Below are positions 16,807 to 25,767 of a stretch of 64,000 bases of DNA, in pieces. The notes beneath the pieces are model-generated. The model was given only the letters and a program-made list of their open reading frames with translations. It was not told the DNA's origin and searched no databases. This stretch comes from Weeksellaceae bacterium (GTDB taxonomy: Bacteria > Bacteroidota > Bacteroidia > Flavobacteriales > Weeksellaceae), in the NCBI GenBank assembly GCA_019459455.1, contig JAIBEX010000009.1, positions 496,001 to 560,000 of the forward strand, read 5' to 3'. A program made the position numbers and the translations under genes. Positions within the stretch are counted from its first letter, which is position 1. Each line of letters starts with the position of its first letter.

Positions 16807-19392
16807 ATGGCGAAGGCGAAGAGTGAAACTCCTTTAATGACTCAGTATAATACGATTAAGGCTAAGTATCCCGATGCACTGCTGTTGTTCAGGGTGGGAG
16901 ATTTCTATGAAACTTTTGGGAAGGACGCCATCCGGGCGTCTCAAATCCTGGGTATCGTGCTGACTAAAAGAGCCAACGGTGAGGGCCATATTGAACTTGC
17001 CGGTTTTCCACACCATTCCATTGATTCCTACCTTCCGAAGTTAGTACGGGCCGGCCTTCGGGTCGCCATTTGCGACCAACTGGAGGATCCGAAATCGGTG
17101 AAAGGAATCGTAAAAAGAGGAGTTACAGAACTGGTGACACCGGGAGTGACCTTTAACGACCAGGTCCTGAGTTCCAAACAAAATAATTTTCTGCTTTCCG
17201 TTCATAAGGATAAGGAAAACTATGGCCTCGCCCTCGTGGATATCTCCACAGGGGAGTTTTTACTCTCAGAAGGTAATCTGGAAAAGCTGCTGCATGTGGT
17301 GAACACCTTTGACCCGAGCGAAATTATTTTTCAAAGGACAAAGGAGCTGCCGGCGCGGCTTAAAAACCGCAGTAGCTTCCGGCTGGAGGATTGGGCTTAT
17401 CAGTACACCTACGCGGTGGATAAGCTCACAGCGCATTTTAAAACAAACTCACTAAGAGGGTTCGGCGTGGATCAGATGCAACTTGGGATTACTGCAGCCG
17501 GTGCCATTTTTGCTTATCTGGTTGAGGATACGCACCACGATTTACTTGCCCATATTACAAGGATCCAGAAAATACCGCAGGAAGATTACCTGATGGTGGA
17601 CCAGTTTACCCTGCGCAACCTGGAAATCGTATATCCCGTTAATAAGGAAGGTAAAAGTCTGCTTGATATTGTGGATAGGACCAGGACCCCGATGGGTGGG
17701 CGTCTCCTGAGACGGCGCATCATCCTGCCCCTGAAAAAGGTTGATGAAATTAACAGAAGGCTTTCGCTTATCGAATTCTTCCATGATGAAGACCAGCTGA
17801 AATTTGAAATTCAGAGCTTACTGAAATCCATTTCAGACCTGGACCGACTGATGGGCAAACTGGCCGCAGAAAAAGTTTCACCGAAAGAACTCGGTTATCT
17901 CCGACAAAGTCTCATCAACATCAACATAATAAAGGGAATGCTGGAGCCTTATGGAGATGTTCCGGCGTGGCTGGAGCCACTGAACGACCTGACTGCCCTT
18001 ACCGAATATTTAATCCTAAATCTGAATGAAGAACTGCCGGTGAGCCTTTCCAAAGGAAATGTCATCAGGGCGGGTGTTTCTGACGATCTGGACTACCTGC
18101 GGGGACTTCAACAAAGGGGAAAATCATTTCTTGATGAGATGTGTAACCGGGAAGTTGAGAAAACGGGGATCTCATCCCTTAAAATTGATTTCAACAATGT
18201 TTTCGGATATTATATCGAGGTCAGGAACACCCACAAGGACAAGGTTCCGGCAGAATGGATCCGAAAGCAGACCCTCGTGAACGCCGAGCGTTACATCACA
18301 GAAGAGCTAAAAGAATACGAAACACAGATTTTGGGTGCCGGGGAAAAGATCTCCGTACTCGAACATCAACTCTACCGTGACATCTGCGAACATGTAATGG
18401 ATTTTATAAACCTGATCCAGGAAAATTCCGGAATTATTGCCCAGATGGATGTTGCAATTGGATTTTCGGAGCTCGCGGTTTCGGAAAGCTATACCCGGCC
18501 CACCCTCAATGATGGTTTTGGAATAGATATCAGGGAAGCCAGGCACCCGATTATCGAGAACGCACTGCCGCTGGGCGAAAAATACATTCCGAATGACATA
18601 TTTCTGGACCGGGACACCCAGCAGATCATCATGGTAACCGGTCCGAACATGGCTGGAAAATCCGCTATCCTGCGCCAAACAGCTCTTATCTGTCTGTTGG
18701 CACAAATCGGAAGTTTTGTTCCCGCCAAGCATGCGGAGATAGGCATTCTGGATAAGATTTTTACGCGCGTAGGTGCCAGCGACAACATTTCGGCGGGCGA
18801 ATCTACCTTTATGGTGGAAATGAATGAAGCGGCCAGCATCCTGAACAATATTTCAGACCGCAGCCTGATTTTACTTGATGAACTGGGCCGCGGGACTTCT
18901 ACGTATGATGGGGTTTCTATTGCCTGGGCTATTGCCGAATATCTGCATCAGCATCCTGCACAGCCGAAAACCCTTTTTGCGACCCACTATCATGAGCTGA
19001 ATGAAATGACGCTTAATTTTGAGCGGATCCGGAATTTTCATGTGTCCATCCAGGAGAACAAAGGAAATATCATCTTCCTGCGGAAACTGCTGCCGGGCGG
19101 TAGCGAACACAGCTTCGGAATTCATGTGGCGAAACTCGCGGGCATGCCCAGCAAAGTGGTACACCGCGCAACCGAAATCCTGAAGACCCTCGAAGACAGC
19201 CGTACACCTAAGGCCGGAAAAGAAAAGGTTAAAAAACTGACGGAGGAAAACCTGCAGCTGTCCTTCTTTCAGCTTGATGATCCGGTCCTGGAGAACATAC
19301 GGGAGGAACTCACCAAAATAGACATCAACACCCTTACTCCAATAGAAGCGCTGATGAAACTCAATGCAATCAAAAAAATGATTGGGAAGTAA
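16807..19392 (+). CDS. mutS: DNA mismatch repair protein MutS
   Basis: 861 residues, standard MutS1 length. It recognises mismatches and starts post-replicative repair. The N-terminal F-x-E mismatch wedge is present (GDFYETF, Phe33 and Glu35). The ATPase domain carries the Walker A TGPNMAGKSAILRQTA near residue 616, then ISAGESTFMVEMNE, the Walker B/D-loop region LLDELGRGTSTYDG and the conserved FATHYHEL. The C-terminus ends with the short helical dimerisation region. No mutL is nearby. The 5' leader holds two hairpins. Confidence 0.97.
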   Translation: MAKAKSETPLMTQYNTIKAKYPDALLLFRVGDFYETFGKDAIRASQILGIVLTKRANGEGHIELAGFPHHSIDSYLPKLVRAGLRVAICDQLEDPKSVKGIVKRGVTELVTPGVTFNDQVLSSKQNNFLLSVHKDKENYGLALVDISTGEFLLSEGNLEKLLHVVNTFDPSEIIFQRTKELPARLKNRSSFRLEDWAYQYTYAVDKLTAHFKTNSLRGFGVDQMQLGITAAGAIFAYLVEDTHHDLLAHITRIQKIPQEDYLMVDQFTLRNLEIVYPVNKEGKSLLDIVDRTRTPMGGRLLRRRIILPLKKVDEINRRLSLIEFFHDEDQLKFEIQSLLKSISDLDRLMGKLAAEKVSPKELGYLRQSLININIIKGMLEPYGDVPAWLEPLNDLTALTEYLILNLNEELPVSLSKGNVIRAGVSDDLDYLRGLQQRGKSFLDEMCNREVEKTGISSLKIDFNNVFGYYIEVRNTHKDKVPAEWIRKQTLVNAERYITEELKEYETQILGAGEKISVLEHQLYRDICEHVMDFINLIQENSGIIAQMDVAIGFSELAVSESYTRPTLNDGFGIDIREARHPIIENALPLGEKYIPNDIFLDRDTQQIIMVTGPNMAGKSAILRQTALICLLAQIGSFVPAKHAEIGILDKIFTRVGASDNISAGESTFMVEMNEAASILNNISDRSLILLDELGRGTSTYDGVSIAWAIAEYLHQHPAQPKTLFATHYHELNEMTLNFERIRNFHVSIQENKGNIIFLRKLLPGGSEHSFGIHVAKLAGMPSKVVHRATEILKTLEDSRTPKAGKEKVKKLTEENLQLSFFQLDDPVLENIREELTKIDINTLTPIEALMKLNAIKKMIGK

Positions 19393-19471
19393 TACGTAAG
19401 AAAGGAAATATTTAATTTGGCCACTTTCTCGCAGAAAAAAAGATTAGGAAATTGGGAATTTCCGAAAAACA

Positions 19472-19479
19472 TAACTTTG
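19472..19479 (+). promoter_or_regulatory. Predicted -7 element of the acyltransferase gene
   Basis: TAACTTTG matches TAnnTTTG, 16 bases before the ATG at 19496. A TTG at 19452-19454 is 17 bases upstream and could be the -33 part. A small hairpin GGAAATT/AATTTCC (19447-19463) overlaps that position. Confidence 0.5.
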
Positions 19480-19495
19480 GACTGAAATCAAACAT

Positions 19496-20593
19496 ATGAA
19501 AAGAGACCTCTACATTGACTATGCAAAGGGATTTGCTACCCTGGCCATCATTTTGATCCATACGGTCTTTTGGTCCGGCCAGTTTTACATACCCACGGAA
19601 TTGCGGGTGCTTTCACTCCTGATAGATGTGCCTCTTTTCTATGCCCTGTCGGGACTGACGTCCGGCGGAAATGTGGAGAAGACCCTCTACAGGCTGCTTA
19701 AACTTCAGATTACCTTCATGATCTTTGTAACCTTCCTCTTTTTTCTGGATTATCTCTTCAAGGTGTTTGGTCTGAGTACCTTCGGTCTGTCCTGGATGCA
19801 GGAATTCTACTCCACATTTGGGGCAAAGTACGTACCTCAGAATATTTCAAATGTTCCGCAATGGCAGAATCTCGGTAATTGGTATTTACATCAGTACACC
19901 AACGCCGATACATTTCCTGTAGTGATGGGCAGTTTCTGGTACCTGAAAGTCTATTTCATACTTACAGTTTTCGGGGTGCTGATCCTTAGATTTTTCCCTA
20001 AGCACCTTAACTGGTTCATCTTACTGTGTTTCGGCCTTACGCTACTTTTCAATGCGTTCCCACACTATTATCCCACAGGGCAGGTGGGTTATGTCGCACT
20101 TTACCTCGGGATTTTCCTGGCGGCTCATCGGTTAAAGGGAAAAAAGATTCCAACCAAACTGATCCCCGTATTATATGGCATCCTGATCTGCATTTTGGCT
20201 ATCGTGTTCTGGAATTACGGGAAGGAATATTTCCTGCGGATGAATAAGGCCAAGTTCCCCCCTAAGATGCTCTATATCCTCTGGTCCGGCCTGTCGCTCA
20301 TCACCCTGTTCGTCCTTTATAACCGCCTGAAAATCACTAAGGAAAGTTTCATAACCTATATTGGTAAAAATGCGATATTCTTCTATTTCGCGCAGGGCAT
20401 CAGTTCTTCGCTGGTGTACTTTGCAGTGGCCGGACTGAAGGATAAGATGCAGTGGTGGGTTCTTATGATCTTAATCTATCTGCTTAACGTGATGCTGGCC
20501 GTTCTGATTGCTGAAGGTCTGAAGAAAGTGGATGTATTCGGCTGGAAAGTCCTTGAGTTTTTACGCAAAAAAACCGCCTCAGATAAAATCTGA
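19496..20593 (+). CDS. Acyltransferase 3 family membrane protein
   Basis: 365 residues, about ten predicted membrane helices. The N-terminus RDLYIDYAKGFATLAIILIHTVFW is typical of acyltransferase-3 proteins such as OafB/WecH-like O-acetyltransferases, with the conserved His in ILIHTVFW as the likely catalytic residue. Such enzymes move acetyl or other acyl groups onto sugars of polysaccharides or lipids at the inner membrane. The substrate is not evident and the neighbours give no hint. Its last codons form part of the terminator of the convergent small gene. Confidence 0.82.
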   Translation: MKRDLYIDYAKGFATLAIILIHTVFWSGQFYIPTELRVLSLLIDVPLFYALSGLTSGGNVEKTLYRLLKLQITFMIFVTFLFFLDYLFKVFGLSTFGLSWMQEFYSTFGAKYVPQNISNVPQWQNLGNWYLHQYTNADTFPVVMGSFWYLKVYFILTVFGVLILRFFPKHLNWFILLCFGLTLLFNAFPHYYPTGQVGYVALYLGIFLAAHRLKGKKIPTKLIPVLYGILICILAIVFWNYGKEYFLRMNKAKFPPKMLYILWSGLSLITLFVLYNRLKITKESFITYIGKNAIFFYFAQGISSSLVYFAVAGLKDKMQWWVLMILIYLLNVMLAVLIAEGLKKVDVFGWKVLEFLRKKTASDKI

Positions 20594-20600
20594 AGCGGTT
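20566..20600 (-). terminator. Strong terminator of the small membrane-protein gene, inside the acyltransferase 3' end
   Basis: AACCGCTTCAGA and TCTGAGGCGGTT (read leftward; arms 20600-20589 and 20583-20572) form a 12-base stem with one mismatch, followed on the minus strand by seven T. The hairpin covers the stop codon of the rightward acyltransferase gene. Confidence 0.8.
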
Positions 20601-20626
20601 CCAAGTGACAATATATATGAAGTGAT

Positions 20627-20878
20627 TTAGTCGGTTCTGTTGTTACCTCTTGCGATCAAGGCGATTACTACGATCAAAACAAGCGCTCCAATTACCCAAT
20701 ACAGTGGGTTTGTAAACCATTCTTCGGTAGTGGTAGTGGTTGTCGTTTCAGAAGTTGTGATGTCCACATCAGCAGACTTGGTTGCATCCTGTGCAAAAGC
20801 AATTACACTTGAGAAAAACATGATGGTCAGTAAAAATAGTTTTTCAAAACGTCTCTTAACAAAATTTGTAGTTTCCAT
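20627..20878 (-). CDS. Small Thr-rich membrane protein
   Basis: 83 residues. An N-terminal signal-type helix ends in SSVIAFAQ (about residues 12-30), followed by a short acidic Thr-rich stretch (ITTSETTTTTTTEEW) and one C-terminal membrane helix (about 57-77, PLYWVIGALVLIVVIALIA) with a basic tail. After cleavage it would be a small inner-membrane protein with a roughly 25-residue periplasmic head. It has its own strong terminator, which supports real expression. No family recognised. Confidence 0.7.
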   Translation of the reverse strand: METTNFVKRRFEKLFLLTIMFFSSVIAFAQDATKSADVDITTSETTTTTTTEEWFTNPLYWVIGALVLIVVIALIARGNNRTD

Positions 20879-21023
20879 AATTTAATTTATTTAATGTTAT
20901 TTCTTCAGTTTCAATTTGAATGCCATAAAATTTTGGATCTGCGCAATAATGTAAATGATATAAGTTAAAAACGTAATTATGAAAAATTCTCAGGCGGCTT
21001 CACACCATTTTTTAGAATAATAG

Positions 21024-21031
21024 TAACTTTA
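21024..21031 (+). promoter_or_regulatory. Possible -7 element of the miaE-like gene
   Basis: TAACTTTA differs from TAnnTTTG only in the last base and lies 17 bases before the ATG at 21049. The same octamer occurs upstream of the EF-G-like gene at 9372-9379, 73 bases before its ATG. Confidence 0.3.
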
Positions 21032-21048
21032 CCGCAAATTATCATTTC

Positions 21049-21627
21049 ATGTTTAAACTGAAACTCCCCACAGATCCACGCTGGGCAAATATTGCCGAAG
21101 GAAACCTCAGCGAAATACTTACTGATCATGCGTGGTGCGAGCAGAAAGCAGCTACAAATTCCATCACCCTCATCACCATGCTGCCGGAGTATCCTGAAAT
21201 GGTGACTGAACTCCTGAAAATAGCACAGGAAGAGCTCGATCACTTCAGCCGGGTGCATGAAATTATTTTAAAAAGGGGCTACGAACTCGGTCGGGCAAGA
21301 AAGGATGATTATGTGAACGATCTTTCAAAATTTATAATTCAGGGAAGCAGAACGGACCTGATCGTCGATAAGATGCTTTTTGCAGCCATGATAGAAGCAC
21401 GAAGCTGTGAACGGTTTAAAGTCCTGACGGAAAACATCAGGGATGAGGAGTTAAAGGTGTTTTACCGCGAACTTATGATTTCCGAAGCAGGCCACTACAC
21501 AACCTTCATAGGCTTTGCGAGACAGCTGGGTGATGAAGAAAAGGTGAACAGGCGTTGGGAGGAATGGCTGGAATATGAATCAAAGATTATCCAAAGCTAC
21601 GGTACTAAGGAAAGCATTCACGGATAG
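21049..21627 (+). CDS. miaE: MiaE-like tRNA-(ms2io6A)-hydroxylase
   Basis: 192 residues, a ferritin-like di-iron four-helix protein. MiaE hydroxylates the isopentenyl side chain of ms2i6A at tRNA position 37. Di-iron ligand patterns are visible: LTDHAWCEQKAA near residue 28, AQEELDHFSRVHEII near 63-70, AAMIEARSCERF near 114-118, and ISEAGHYTTF near 146-149. No oxygen-requiring partner is adjacent. The gene is single, with a possible TAACTTTA -7 box. Confidence 0.85.
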   Translation: MFKLKLPTDPRWANIAEGNLSEILTDHAWCEQKAATNSITLITMLPEYPEMVTELLKIAQEELDHFSRVHEIILKRGYELGRARKDDYVNDLSKFIIQGSRTDLIVDKMLFAAMIEARSCERFKVLTENIRDEELKVFYRELMISEAGHYTTFIGFARQLGDEEKVNRRWEEWLEYESKIIQSYGTKESIHG

Positions 21628-21665
21628 TTGAATTAATCATCATTTAGTAGCAGCTTTAATCCACA

Positions 21666-22283
21666 ATGAAAAAACTACAGACCGAAACCGTTGTCAATGT
21701 TCTTCTGAAATCTTTCTTTCAGGGGCTGATGATTGTGGGGCCTTTCGGGCTGACCGTTTTTTTTATCTGGTATATCATCTCTTCAGTCGACAACCTATAC
21801 CCCGCAATGGCAGCAAAATATCCCGGAGTCGTTTTCCTATCCATTATTTTTATCATCACGCTGCTTGGCTTTTTGGGAAACAAGTTTATTGTAGGGCGCT
21901 TCCTGCTGGACAGGATGGACCTCCTTCTGGAAAGAACCCCAGGAATCAAGCATATTTATACGCCCACAAAGGATGTAATGTCTTCTTTTGTAGGAGACAA
22001 AAAAAAGTTTACCCGTCCGGTTTGGGTCAAGACTGCCGAAAATCCGGTCATCTGGCGTATTGGGTTTCTAACCCAGGAGGACATGACCGATGTGGAAAAG
22101 CAGCATTACGTTGCGGTTTATCTGCCCCATTCCTACGCTATTTCCGGCTGGGTAATCATTACCGAAGAGAAAAACATCAAACCCGTCGTTGGAATGAGTG
22201 CAGCTGCCGCAATGAAGTTTGCTGTAAGTGGTGGCGTTGCGGGCTTCCATTCGGATAAGAATGTGTTCAAAGCTCCGGAGTAA
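21666..22283 (+). CDS. DUF502 family membrane protein
   Basis: 205 residues, two N-terminal membrane helices (about residues 18-45 and 60-80) followed by a soluble domain. Family signatures include GPFGLTVFFIWYI, a helix ending in LLGFLGNKFIVGRFLLDRMD, the IYTPTKDVMSSFVGDKKKF segment and a late VGMSAAAAMKFAVSGG motif. The family's function is unknown. It follows miaE by 38 bases and could share its transcript. Confidence 0.88.
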   Translation: MKKLQTETVVNVLLKSFFQGLMIVGPFGLTVFFIWYIISSVDNLYPAMAAKYPGVVFLSIIFIITLLGFLGNKFIVGRFLLDRMDLLLERTPGIKHIYTPTKDVMSSFVGDKKKFTRPVWVKTAENPVIWRIGFLTQEDMTDVEKQHYVAVYLPHSYAISGWVIITEEKNIKPVVGMSAAAAMKFAVSGGVAGFHSDKNVFKAPE

Positions 22284-22364
22284 GGGCTTCTTCCTTACTG
22301 TTTACCAATTCCCGCAGTGTCGCGGGCCACACCTTTCAATTCAATTTAAATTTAAAATTCAACA

Positions 22365-23771
22365 ATGAAATTACCATACGCAGAACCTTACAGAATAAAG
22401 ATGATTGAAGAAATCCGCCAATCCACTCCGGAAGAAAGATCTGAATGGCTTAAAAAAGCAGATTTCAACCTTTTTAATCTGAAGTCATCCCAGGTTTACA
22501 TCGATTTATTAACGGATTCCGGAACCGGAGCAATGAGTGACCGTCAGTGGGGCGCTCTGATGATGGGTGATGAGAGTTACGCAGGCTCCCGCTCTTTTCA
22601 GGAACTTTACGACACGGTGAACAAAATCACCGGATTCCAGTATCTGCTCCCAACCCACCAGGGAAGGGCTGCCGAGAATGTGCTTTTTTCTGTTTTGGTA
22701 AAAGACGGTGACATCGTTCCTGGAAATTCACACTTCGACACTACAAAAGGGCATATCGAAATCAGAAAAGCACATGCTGTAGACTGTACAATTGACGAAG
22801 CTTTTGACATTGAAAATCTTCATCCGTTCAAGGGAAATATTGACCTGGAAAAACTTGAGGCAGTGTACCAGGAATACCCAAAAGAACAGATTCCGTTCTG
22901 TCTGATCACCATTACCTGTAATACTTCGGGCGGACAGCCGGTCTCCCTGGAGAATATTAAAGCAGTGAAAGCCCTTTCGGACCGGTATGGTATTCCCATC
23001 TATTTTGACAGTGCCCGTTATGCTGAAAATGCCTATTTCATCAAGAAGAGAGAAGCCGGACAGGAGCACCGCACAATAAAGGAAATCTGTAAAGAGATCT
23101 TTTCCTACGGTGATGGGATGACCATGAGTTCAAAAAAGGACGGATTGGTAAACATCGGTGGTTTTATTGCCCTAAAGGATGAGGAAGTCTTTCAGAAAGC
23201 TTCCAACTTTACGATTATCTATGAAGGTTTCATCACGTATGGAGGTTTAGCCGGGCGCGATATGGCCGCGCTGGCCGTAGGACTGAATGAAGCCACAGAA
23301 TTTGACTATCTGGAAAGCAGGATTTCGCAGGTAGAGTATCTGGGGAACAAACTGATGGAGTATGGGATTCCGGTCCAGAAACCGATAGGTGGGCACGCCG
23401 TATTTGTAGACGCACTTAAATTCTTACCCAATGTTCCACGTGAGGAATATCCAGCGCAGACGCTGGGTCTGGAACTGTACAAGGAGGCCGGCATCCGGGG
23501 GGTAGAAATCGGAACCCTGCTTGCGGACCGCGATCCGGACACCAGGGAAAACCGCTATCCGAAACTGGAACTTCTGCGTCTTGCAATTCCGCGAAGGACG
23601 TATACGAACAATCATATGGATTATATTGCGGCAGGGTTAAAGAATGTTTTTGACCGCAGGAACGAAATTAAGAAAGGATATAAGATAACATGGGAACCAC
23701 CTATCCTGAGACACTTCACCGTAAAACTGGAGGAGGCAGACGGACTGGTTAAGATGGAATCTAAAGCCTAG
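22365..23771 (+). CDS. tnaA: Tryptophanase
   Basis: 468 residues, pyridoxal-phosphate enzyme that splits L-tryptophan to indole, pyruvate and ammonia. The PLP lysine is the second Lys in TMSSKKDGLVNIGG (about Lys258). It was separated from its close relative tyrosine phenol-lyase (TPL) by residues: TPL has an arginine in MERG (Arg381 in Citrobacter), here GVEIG as in tryptophanase. FDTTKGH and FDSARYAENAYF are also closer to TnaA. LLTDSGTGAMSD and PTHQGRAAEN are shared by both. I see no tnaC-like leader peptide and no tnaB permease next to it. Indole production is known for Chryseobacterium relatives, so the assignment fits. Confidence 0.92.
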   Translation: MKLPYAEPYRIKMIEEIRQSTPEERSEWLKKADFNLFNLKSSQVYIDLLTDSGTGAMSDRQWGALMMGDESYAGSRSFQELYDTVNKITGFQYLLPTHQGRAAENVLFSVLVKDGDIVPGNSHFDTTKGHIEIRKAHAVDCTIDEAFDIENLHPFKGNIDLEKLEAVYQEYPKEQIPFCLITITCNTSGGQPVSLENIKAVKALSDRYGIPIYFDSARYAENAYFIKKREAGQEHRTIKEICKEIFSYGDGMTMSSKKDGLVNIGGFIALKDEEVFQKASNFTIIYEGFITYGGLAGRDMAALAVGLNEATEFDYLESRISQVEYLGNKLMEYGIPVQKPIGGHAVFVDALKFLPNVPREEYPAQTLGLELYKEAGIRGVEIGTLLADRDPDTRENRYPKLELLRLAIPRRTYTNNHMDYIAAGLKNVFDRRNEIKKGYKITWEPPILRHFTVKLEEADGLVKMESKA

Positions 23772-23793
23772 ATTTAAATAAATGTAGAAATAT

Positions 23794-23828
23794 AAAGCCG
23801 GAAAAAATCTTTTCCGGCTTTTATTTTG
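23794..23828. terminator. Bidirectional terminator between tnaA and the convergent barrel gene
   Basis: Perfect 12-base stem AAAGCCGGAAAA/TTTTCCGGCTTT (23794-23805 with 23810-23821) with A-rich and T-rich flanks, so it can act on both strands. Confidence 0.85.
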
Positions 23829-23842
23829 TAATGAGCAATAAA

Positions 23843-24379
23843 CTATTCTGCTGCAGAACTTCCACCTCTGTTTAAATCGAAGGATGCGCCCACAAGGAAA
23901 GCAAACTGATTGTTCAGACGCCTGTACCCCGTGCCTTCCGTATTGTATTTCGCAATCGGGAACTGAGTTTCAGCAAAAACACCAAAACCTTTATCGAAGA
24001 AATACCGAACGCCTGCATGGCCTCCGAAATTCTTCAGACCCAGGTTCAGACCCGGATAGATGTCGAAGTTCTGTGGAAGACCCATCACATCTCCAAGATG
24101 CGCGTTCACTCTGGCTTTCACATCAAAACGGTGTTCTGCTTTTACATCGCCGTCTAAAATGTTCTCCTCCACGCCCAAAAGATATCCGGCTTGTGCTCCG
24201 ATTGAAAAACTTTCACCCAAACCATAATCCAGCGAAGTTACGATACCGGTTCCGCCAGCCTGAAAATTGGCGCCCAGATTTACCCTCATATCTCCGGGAC
24301 CACGAAAAGCATCGTTATCGCTCTGTGCACTTGTAAAACCAAATGCAGCGACTGCAACGGTCAATAATAACTTTTTCAT
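23843..24379 (-). CDS. Outer-membrane beta-barrel protein, possibly DUF6646
   Basis: 178 residues with a signal peptide (MKKLLLTVAVAAFGFTSAQ). The mature part alternates polar and aromatic/hydrophobic residues in a beta-barrel pattern: VNLGANFQAGGTGIVTSLDYG, FSIGAQAGYLLG, FDVKARVNAHLG and FGVFAETQFPIAKYN. It resembles small eight-stranded barrels of Bacteroidota, and the size fits DUF6646, a family name I cannot confirm. Function unknown, probably structural or porin-like. Confidence 0.75.
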   Translation of the reverse strand: MKKLLLTVAVAAFGFTSAQSDNDAFRGPGDMRVNLGANFQAGGTGIVTSLDYGLGESFSIGAQAGYLLGVEENILDGDVKAEHRFDVKARVNAHLGDVMGLPQNFDIYPGLNLGLKNFGGHAGVRYFFDKGFGVFAETQFPIAKYNTEGTGYRRLNNQFAFLVGASFDLNRGGSSAAE

Positions 24380-24399
24380 AATTTTAAATTTTACTACGG

Positions 24400-24407
24400 C
24401 AAAGATA
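24400..24407 (-). promoter_or_regulatory. Predicted -7 element of the barrel gene
   Basis: On the minus strand TATCTTTG matches TAnnTTTG, 20 bases before the start codon at 24379. Confidence 0.5.
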
Positions 24408-24414
24408 CCGATAT

Positions 24415-25647
24415 TTATTTTTTTGATACTTTATATAGTTTTCCGCTGTCTGTTACGGCATACAGGTTACCGTCTGCCCCGCTGAGGACATCACGGAAAC
24501 GTTCGTTCTGGTCTGCAAGGAGCCATTCTTCACCCGTCACTTTATTGTTTTCAATAACCAGCCGGATGATTTTTTTACCGCTCAGGCAGCCGACCATCAG
24601 GTTGTTTTTCCACTCAGCGATGGTTCCTGTGTAAAAATCAATTCCGCTGGGCGAAACAGATGGATCCCAGAAATAAACCGGCTGTTCAAGACCCGGCTTC
24701 TGTCCGATTCCTTCCCCAACTTTCATTCCGCTGTATTCTTCGCCGTAAGTAATTGTAGGCCATCCGTAATTTTTGCCCGGAGTGATCCTGTTCACCTCAT
24801 CCCCACCTTTAGGACCCATTTCGGCATCCCATAATTCGCCGGTTAACGGATGGATTGAAATTCCCTGTGGATTCCTGTGGCCCGTAGAGTAGATCTCAGG
24901 TTTCCAGCCATTTATCTGCGGATTGCCGGCAGCTGGTTTGCCGTCCTTCGTAATTTTTAAAATTTTACCCAGATAGGCCTGCTGGTCCTGTGCCAGTGGC
25001 CTGGTCTCCATATCTGACCGTTCACCGGTGCTCACAAAAAGATTTCCGTCCTTGTCAAAAACCAGACGGCTCCCAAAATGTTTATCACCGTCATAGGTGG
25101 GTGTCGCCCTGAAAATCACTACCGGATTCTGAACTGTTTTTTCATCTGCTGAAAGCGTTCCTTTTGCTACGGCAGTGTGATTTCCACCCGATACAGGTTC
25201 AGAATACGACCAGTAAAGTGTTCTGTTGCTGCTGAAACCAGGATCTAAAACGACATCCAAAAGCCCCCCCTGACCATCACTTTCTACTTTTGGAAAACCG
25301 GTTACTTTGGTCACTGTTTTCCCATCCGCAGACACAATGCTCATAAAGCCCGATTTATCGGTAACCAATAACCTACCGTTGGTAAAGCTAATGATGCCCC
25401 AAGGTTTGCCAAGGTCAGAGGTAAGGATGTCTACTTTATAGGGGGTTTTTGTTTGGACGCCATTGATTCTGGTTTGCCCATCGAAGGCAGCGGCGATATC
25501 GGTGTTCCTCTGGTCCCGCTCAGGATTTCTGGTGTCCTGTGCTACCTGCCCGCCATCACTGGCTGTGGGTTGGGTTTTCGTTCCGTTCTGGCAGGAAAGT
25601 GACAGCATTGAAATTACGATTGCTGATTGTAAAAAAGTGCTTCGCAT
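24415..25647 (-). CDS. PQQ-dependent sugar dehydrogenase-type lipoprotein
   Basis: 410 residues. A lipoprotein signal (ISMLSLSCQNG) places it in the periplasm or on a membrane surface. The rest is the six-bladed propeller of soluble aldose sugar dehydrogenases (GSDH family, related to YliI): GKPWGIISFTNGRLLVTDKSG, GSRLVFDKDGNLFVSTGER, STGHRNPQGISIHP, WDAEMGPKGGDEVNRITPGKNYGWP and PSVSPSGIDFYTG. These hold the usual PQQ and calcium site residues. Activity would need PQQ, and no pqq genes are in the window. The physiological sugar is unknown. Confidence 0.88.
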   Translation of the reverse strand: MRSTFLQSAIVISMLSLSCQNGTKTQPTASDGGQVAQDTRNPERDQRNTDIAAAFDGQTRINGVQTKTPYKVDILTSDLGKPWGIISFTNGRLLVTDKSGFMSIVSADGKTVTKVTGFPKVESDGQGGLLDVVLDPGFSSNRTLYWSYSEPVSGGNHTAVAKGTLSADEKTVQNPVVIFRATPTYDGDKHFGSRLVFDKDGNLFVSTGERSDMETRPLAQDQQAYLGKILKITKDGKPAAGNPQINGWKPEIYSTGHRNPQGISIHPLTGELWDAEMGPKGGDEVNRITPGKNYGWPTITYGEEYSGMKVGEGIGQKPGLEQPVYFWDPSVSPSGIDFYTGTIAEWKNNLMVGCLSGKKIIRLVIENNKVTGEEWLLADQNERFRDVLSGADGNLYAVTDSGKLYKVSKK

Positions 25648-25663
25648 ATTTTTTATATTTTAA

Positions 25664-25671
25664 CAAAAATA
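25664..25671 (-). promoter_or_regulatory. Predicted -7 element of the sugar dehydrogenase gene
   Basis: On the minus strand TATTTTTG matches TAnnTTTG, 16 bases before the start codon at 25647. Confidence 0.5.
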
Positions 25672-25755
25672 CAATTTAGAGTGCTGTTTTGCTTATAATA
25701 TTCTAAAGATTTATATCAAAATTAGTCAGCCATACTTCTGCTGGCGATGTTTTTG

Positions 25756-25763
25756 TATTTTTG
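25756..25763 (+). promoter_or_regulatory. Predicted -7 element of uvrB, almost touching the start codon
   Basis: TATTTTTG matches TAnnTTTG and ends 4 bases before the uvrB ATG at 25768. If used, the transcript would be leaderless or nearly so. Confidence 0.45.
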
Positions 25764-25767
25764 AAAG

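Noticed and set aside
19447-19463. Hairpin GGAAATT/AATTTCC as the mutS terminator.
   Set aside because: No T run follows on the plus strand, and it overlaps the promoter region of the next gene.
22311-22326. CCCGC/GCGGG hairpin upstream of tnaA, possibly a tna-type attenuator.
   Set aside because: The stem is only five pairs, no T run follows, and no short Trp-containing leader peptide is visible in the 81-base gap.
22365-23771. Tyrosine phenol-lyase as the identity of the PLP enzyme.
   Set aside because: The TPL-specific Arg (MERG) is replaced by Ile (VEIG), as in tryptophanase.
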